The notes under the pieces were generated by a model that saw only the letters and a program-made list of their open reading frames with translations, was not told the origin of the DNA and made no database searches. Below, piece by piece: positions 60,464-64,000 of a stretch of 64,000 nt of DNA (position 1 is its first letter; each line of letters begins with the position of its first letter). Position numbers and translations under genes: made by a program. The DNA is from Hymenobacter duratus (GTDB taxonomy: Bacteria; Bacteroidota; Bacteroidia; Cytophagales; Hymenobacteraceae): contig NZ_JACWZZ010000003.1 in NCBI RefSeq assembly GCF_014698995.1, positions 62,001-126,000 on the forward strand, given 5' to 3'.

Positions 60464-61387
60464 TTACTTCCAGCGGCGGGCGGCCCAAGCGTGCTGCTGC
60501 TCGGCATCCTGAAACGTCCAGGCGACGAGGCGGCTGACTTTCTGGCCGTGCACCAACTCAATGGTTTTTACGTCGAGGGCGGCGGTTTTGGAGAGGAAGT
60601 AGTAGATGCTGCGCAGGGTTTCCTTTTTGGAGATGAGCGACGTAAACCAGAGCACCCGCGAGGCCAGCGGCACGCTCTGCTCCACCATGCGGCGCACAAA
60701 TTGCTCCTCGCCGCCCTCATACCACAGCTCCGTGTTGCGCCCCCCGAAGTTGAGCACGGGCTCCAGGGTTTTGGCGTAGCCCAGGTTGCGGCCTTTGCGC
60801 TGGCTGCCGGCCGCCGCTTCTTCCGCCGAAGCATGGAAGGGCGGGTTGCACACCGTCAGGTCGAACTCTTCGCGGGGCTTCACGATGCCGTCGAAAATGT
60901 CGGTGGCGTGGTACTGCTGGCGCAGCTCGATGCGGCCGGCCAGCACGGGGTTGGCGGCCACCATGTGCTTGGCCGCCTTCAGGGCCACGCCATCAATATC
61001 GGAGCCCACGAAGTGCCAGTTGTATTCGCGCGTCCCGATGATGGGGTACACGCAGTTGGCGCCCACGCCCACGTCCAGCACGTGTACGGCCTTGCCCTGC
61101 GGCACTTCGCCCCCGTTGGCGGTGGCCAGCAGGTCGGCGGCGTGGTGCAGGTAGTCGGCGCGGCCCGGAATGGGCGGGCACAGGTAGCCGGCCGGAATGT
61201 CCCAACTGGCCACGCCGTAGAACTGCTTGAGCAGAGCCTGGTTCAGGGCCTTTACGGCGGCGTAATCAGAGAAATCAATGCTTTCGTCGCCGTATTTATT
61301 GGGGGCCACGAAGGGCGCGAGGGCCGGACTGGCGGCAATAAGATGCGCGAAGTCGTAGCGGGCGGAGTGGCGGTTGCGAGGATGCAA
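60464..61387 (-). CDS. rlmF: 23S rRNA m6A1618 methyltransferase RlmF
   Basis: A 307-residue SAM-dependent enzyme that methylates N6 of A1618 in 23S rRNA. The start LHPRNRHSARYDF is the conserved RlmF N-terminus, with FVAPNKYGDESIDFSD next; the SAM-binding VLDVGVGANCVYPIIG and the catalytic NPPFH follow. The only codon that fits the usual N-terminus is a TTG at 61387; longer alternatives run into the upstream membrane protein gene. Length then equals the E. coli protein. It follows the Pr6Pr gene after 31 bases on the same strand. Confidence 0.87.
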   Translation of the reverse strand: MHPRNRHSARYDFAHLIAASPALAPFVAPNKYGDESIDFSDYAAVKALNQALLKQFYGVASWDIPAGYLCPPIPGRADYLHHAADLLATANGGEVPQGKAVHVLDVGVGANCVYPIIGTREYNWHFVGSDIDGVALKAAKHMVAANPVLAGRIELRQQYHATDIFDGIVKPREEFDLTVCNPPFHASAEEAAAGSQRKGRNLGYAKTLEPVLNFGGRNTELWYEGGEEQFVRRMVEQSVPLASRVLWFTSLISKKETLRSIYYFLSKTAALDVKTIELVHGQKVSRLVAWTFQDAEQQHAWAARRWK

Positions 61388-61418
61388 AACGAAGGAAGAA
61401 AAGAGAAATAGAGAGAAA

Positions 61419-62069
61419 CTACCGTGGGACAGTTGGCAGATTCCGACGATAGCGCCAGTTAGCAAAGGCACCCAGCAGCCCGGAAATTACCAGCAACGCC
61501 AGCAATACCAGTAAGCTATTGACAAGTACCTGCCGGTAGCCCAGCACCCCAACATCCACGAATGGATAGGGATAGAACGAAGCAAAAGGCCCACGCAGCA
61601 ATGTGTAAGCCAGATAAGCTGCCGGATAGAGCAGCCAATAGGGTACAGTGCGCAACTGCACTGGTTGCTGCGAGACAACCAGAAGCCAGAAGCCGAACAT
61701 GTACAAAGGTACGAGGCCATGAATGATGTTATCCGCCACGATTCCGGCACCTGCTAACGGCACCAGCCCACGTAGCGCAGTCTGATACACCAACCCTACC
61801 ACTACAATGTACACCGTAAGGGCCGTACCTACCTCCGGCCGGGCCGCCCAGCGCCCGGCCGCGGACCCTGGCCTAAGGCTGCGCACCAGGAAATAGCCGG
61901 CTACGAGCGTGTTAGTCAGAATGGTAAAGAAACTGAAGAAACGCACAACGGTTTCCAGCGGCGGCAGTTGGCGGCTACTGAACGTGACGTAGAACTGCAC
62001 CAGCAGCCCCGTTAGCGCCAGCAGCGCCCCAGCTATAGCCGGCCAGAAAATTCGACGGGAATCTTGCAT
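61419..62069 (-). CDS. Pr6Pr-family membrane protein
   Basis: A 216-residue protein with six membrane helices. The order of helices with FFSFFTILTNTLVAGYFL, VYQTALRGLVPLAGAGIVADNIIHGLVPLYMFGFWLLV and PYPFVDVGVLGYRQVLVNSLLVLLALL matches Pr6Pr proteins, which are related to the AIG1/FAR-17A group and contain a conserved DN-x-x-H segment seen here. The function is unknown, though hydrolase or transport roles have been proposed for relatives. Two ATGs near the start (62069 and 62081) are possible; I use the inner one. Confidence 0.75.
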   Translation of the reverse strand: MQDSRRIFWPAIAGALLALTGLLVQFYVTFSSRQLPPLETVVRFFSFFTILTNTLVAGYFLVRSLRPGSAAGRWAARPEVGTALTVYIVVVGLVYQTALRGLVPLAGAGIVADNIIHGLVPLYMFGFWLLVVSQQPVQLRTVPYWLLYPAAYLAYTLLRGPFASFYPYPFVDVGVLGYRQVLVNSLLVLLALLVISGLLGAFANWRYRRNLPTVPR

Positions 62070-62180
62070 AGTGCTCAGCACAGAAAGCAGGTACTACGGT
62101 GGCCGAAAAATCGATCCTGCCGAATATAGCACAATCGTTTCAGAGCCGGTATCGGCTTGGGCTGTGGCGCCCGCACTGAA

Positions 62181-62223
62181 AAAGGGTCTGGCGAAGCCGC
62201 TCACGCGTTCCGCCAGACCCTTT
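62181..62223 (-). terminator. Terminator of mutS2
   Basis: Arms AAAGGGTCTGGCG and CGCCAGACCCTTT around a 17-base loop, about 40 bases after the mutS2 stop on the minus strand. Confidence 0.8.
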
Positions 62224-62263
62224 GTGTTTCAGATGTCCACAGAATCGGTGCTAATCCGTGGTC

Positions 62264-64000
62264 CTACTTGAGCACGGCTACCGTGGCGCCGTCGCCGCCC
62301 CGGTCAGCGTGCTCGTCGGCGACGCTGGCCACCTGGCGGGTGCGGTGCAGATAGTCGCGCACTACTTGGCGCAGCACGCCGTTGCCGCGGCCGTGCAGAA
62401 TCTTGATTTCCGGCACGCCCAGCATCACGGCATCATCCACATAAGCCGTGATTTTGGTGAGGGCATCTTCGGCCCGTTCGCCGCGCAAATCCAGTGTGGG
62501 GCTGAAGCTGGACATTTTGCCCGTAGTATCAAAGCCCGCGTACTGCGACGGAGCCTTGCGGGCCGCCTCCTTCTCCCGCTCCCGAATTTCAGAGCGCGTC
62601 AGCTTTTCGAGCTGGCCGATTTTCACGATGGTTTTCATGCCCCCGAAGCTCACCTCGGCGGTTTTGCCCTTCACGCTCATCAGCTCGCCGTAGCCTTCCT
62701 GCCCAATCAGCGCCACTTTGTCGCCGACTTTGAGCGTGCCGGCTTCGGCCAGCTCGCGGGTGGCTTTGGGCTTGGGCGGCTCAATCTGCAGCTTCTCGCG
62801 CACAAACGTATCGAGCTTGCCGCGGGCCTCCTTTGTCTTCTCCTTGTCGGCTTGGCCGAGGCGGATTTCCTGGATAGTGGCCTCAATCTGCTGGTTGGTG
62901 TCGCGCAGGAGCAGCTTGGCTTTCTGCTTGGCTTCGCGCAGTACTTCCAGCGTGGTGTCGTCGAGGTACTTCTTCAGGTCCTGGTATTCCTGGGCGGCTT
63001 TCTTGAGGCGGCGCTCCTGCTTGGCGGCTTCGGCGGTGCGGGCTTCGAGGTCGGCCTTTTCCTTTTCGAGGCCTTCGAGCAGCCGGTCGTAACGGATTTT
63101 GTCCTTGCCTACCAGCTGCGTGGCGCGCTCCACGAGCTGCTTCGGCAAGCCGATTTTGCGGGCAATTTCGATGGCAAACGACGAGCCCGGCTTCCCGATT
63201 TCGAGGCGGTAGAGCGGCTGCAGCTGCTCGGGGTCGTAGCGCATGGCCCCGTTCACGATGCCGGGCGTGCGCTCGGCGTAGTTCTTGAGGTTGGTATAGT
63301 GCGTGGTGATGACCCCGAAGCTGCGCGCCCGGTTCAGCTGCTCCAGCACCGACTCGGCAATGGCGCCGCCCAGCACCGGCTCCGTGCCCGTCCCGAATTC
63401 GTCAATCAGAATCAGGCTGAGCTTGCCGGCCAGCGTCACAAACTGCTTCATGCTCAGCAAGTGCGACGAGTACGTGCTCAAATCGTTTTCAAGGCTCTGC
63501 TCGTCGCCGATATCGAGAAAAATATCATCGAACATGCCCGCCTCCGAGCCTTCACCGGCCGGAATCAGCAGGCCGCACTGCAGCATGTACTGCACCAGCC
63601 CCACCGTTTTCATGCTCACGGATTTACCGCCGGCATTCGGCCCCGAAATCAGCAGGATGCGCTGTTCCGGCGTGAGCTCAATATCGAGCGGCACCACTTC
63701 ACGCGGGTCGTCCTTGGCGTGGTTCTGAAACGCGAGGTAGAGCAGCGGGTGGCGCACCCGCTTCCACAGCATCTGGGGGCGCGGGTGCAGCGCGGGCAGC
63801 GTGGCTTCCAGGCGCAGCGCCAGAAGCGCCTTGGCCCGGATAAAGTCGAGCAGGCCGAGGTACTGGTAGGCTTTGCGCAGGTCCGGAATGTGGGGGCGCA
63901 GCTGGTCGGTAAGAGCCGTCAGGATGCGGATCAGCTCCCGCTGGTAGGCGTTTTCGAGGTCCTTAATGTCGTTATTGAGCTCAAAAACGGCTTCCGGCTC
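62264..64000 (-). CDS. mutS2: MutS2 endonuclease, C-terminal 578 residues, cut by window edge
   Basis: The minus-strand frame is open from the right edge to the stop at 62264. Visible parts, in order: late MutS-core helices, the MutS ATPase with ISGPNAGGKSVSMKTVG (Walker A), LILIDEFGTGTEP (Walker B) and THYTNLKNYAE, a long Lys/Glu/Ala-rich coiled coil, a KOW-like beta segment, and the C-terminal Smr domain with LDLRGERAEDAL and ILHGRGNGVLR. MutS2 is not a mismatch repair protein; it suppresses homologous recombination and in B. subtilis splits collided ribosomes, the Smr domain having nuclease activity. The start codon is outside the window. Confidence 0.93.
   Translation of the reverse strand, partial: EPEAVFELNNDIKDLENAYQRELIRILTALTDQLRPHIPDLRKAYQYLGLLDFIRAKALLALRLEATLPALHPRPQMLWKRVRHPLLYLAFQNHAKDDPREVVPLDIELTPEQRILLISGPNAGGKSVSMKTVGLVQYMLQCGLLIPAGEGSEAGMFDDIFLDIGDEQSLENDLSTYSSHLLSMKQFVTLAGKLSLILIDEFGTGTEPVLGGAIAESVLEQLNRARSFGVITTHYTNLKNYAERTPGIVNGAMRYDPEQLQPLYRLEIGKPGSSFAIEIARKIGLPKQLVERATQLVGKDKIRYDRLLEGLEKEKADLEARTAEAAKQERRLKKAAQEYQDLKKYLDDTTLEVLREAKQKAKLLLRDTNQQIEATIQEIRLGQADKEKTKEARGKLDTFVREKLQIEPPKPKATRELAEAGTLKVGDKVALIGQEGYGELMSVKGKTAEVSFGGMKTIVKIGQLEKLTRSEIREREKEAARKAPSQYAGFDTTGKMSSFSPTLDLRGERAEDALTKITAYVDDAVMLGVPEIKILHGRGNGVLRQVVRDYLHRTRQVASVADEHADRGGDGATVAVLK

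Noticed and set aside
1..64000. Insertion sequences, prophage genes, tRNA or rRNA genes
   Set aside because: I found no transposase, integrase, phage structural gene or cloverleaf/rRNA-like sequence on reading the window; only hairpin repeats suggest mobile DNA.

Overview
The window comes from a GC-rich member of the Bacteroidota, most likely a Hymenobacter or close relative (inference from style and gene content, not a database match). The signs are: start codons mostly without Shine-Dalgarno sequences; TAnnTTTG boxes (the Bacteroidota -7 promoter element) just in front of many starts; secreted proteins ending in type IX secretion (T9SS) sorting domains; and typical Bacteroidota families (DUF4112, DUF1571, AddAB-like nuclease pair, SCO/cytochrome c lipoproteins). 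It is ordinary, gene-dense chromosome. I see no rRNA, tRNA, insertion sequence, prophage or CRISPR array. Intergenic hairpin repeats of at least three families are scattered through it.

Layout. 0-7 kb: 5'-coding part of a family 2 glycosyltransferase cut by the left edge, a DUF1571 protein with a LysM-like insert, a DECR-type 2,4-dienoyl-CoA reductase, a YeeZ-like epimerase, a T9SS-secreted protein broken by a stop codon and a frameshift, a small gene remnant, and an HI0933-family flavoprotein. 7-11.4 kb: four-helix-bundle protein, cold-shock DEAD-box helicase with a Gly/Ser/Tyr/Arg tail, cold-shock protein, thioesterase, and an AT-rich orphan gene. 11.4-25 kb: AddA-like helicase-nuclease and AddB-like Fe-S nuclease, separated by an MFS exporter, an IorAB-like molybdenum hydroxylase and three poorly known membrane or lipoproteins; then a yeast-type cytosine deaminase. 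25-31 kb: zinc-ribbon and membrane proteins, MscS channel, CLC channel with CBS pair, cation/proton antiporter, second HI0933-type flavoprotein.

31-41 kb: an unusual diadenylate cyclase (c-di-AMP synthase) with an unrecognised N-terminal sensor, an aldo/keto reductase, DUF4112 and DoxX-like membrane proteins, a lipoprotein/SCO/cytochrome c operon, SseB-like, DUF2062, YihY and a Csp-type copper-storage protein. 41-52.6 kb: RecQ, an XRE-S24 (LexA-like) regulator with a candidate operator, pirin, then a long minus-strand run: esterase, M2 peptidase, MtfA-SEC-C peptidase, LMW phosphatase-like protein, DbpA helicase and an RlmL-like rRNA methyltransferase. 52.7-64 kb: two orphan membrane proteins, aquaporin, FucP-type sugar symporter, MurB, a secreted phospholipase D-like protein with T9SS tail, RlmF, a Pr6Pr membrane protein, and most of MutS2 cut by the right edge.

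Themes: DNA repair and recombination (AddAB, RecQ, MutS2), RNA remodelling and rRNA modification (two DbpA-domain helicases, CspA, RlmL-like, RlmF), ion and osmotic balance (MscS, CLC, antiporter, aquaporin, c-di-AMP synthase) and metal handling (SCO, Csp). The most unusual element is the diadenylate cyclase at 31914-33365. The link between c-di-AMP and the channels and antiporter 2-5 kb upstream is only a hypothesis.
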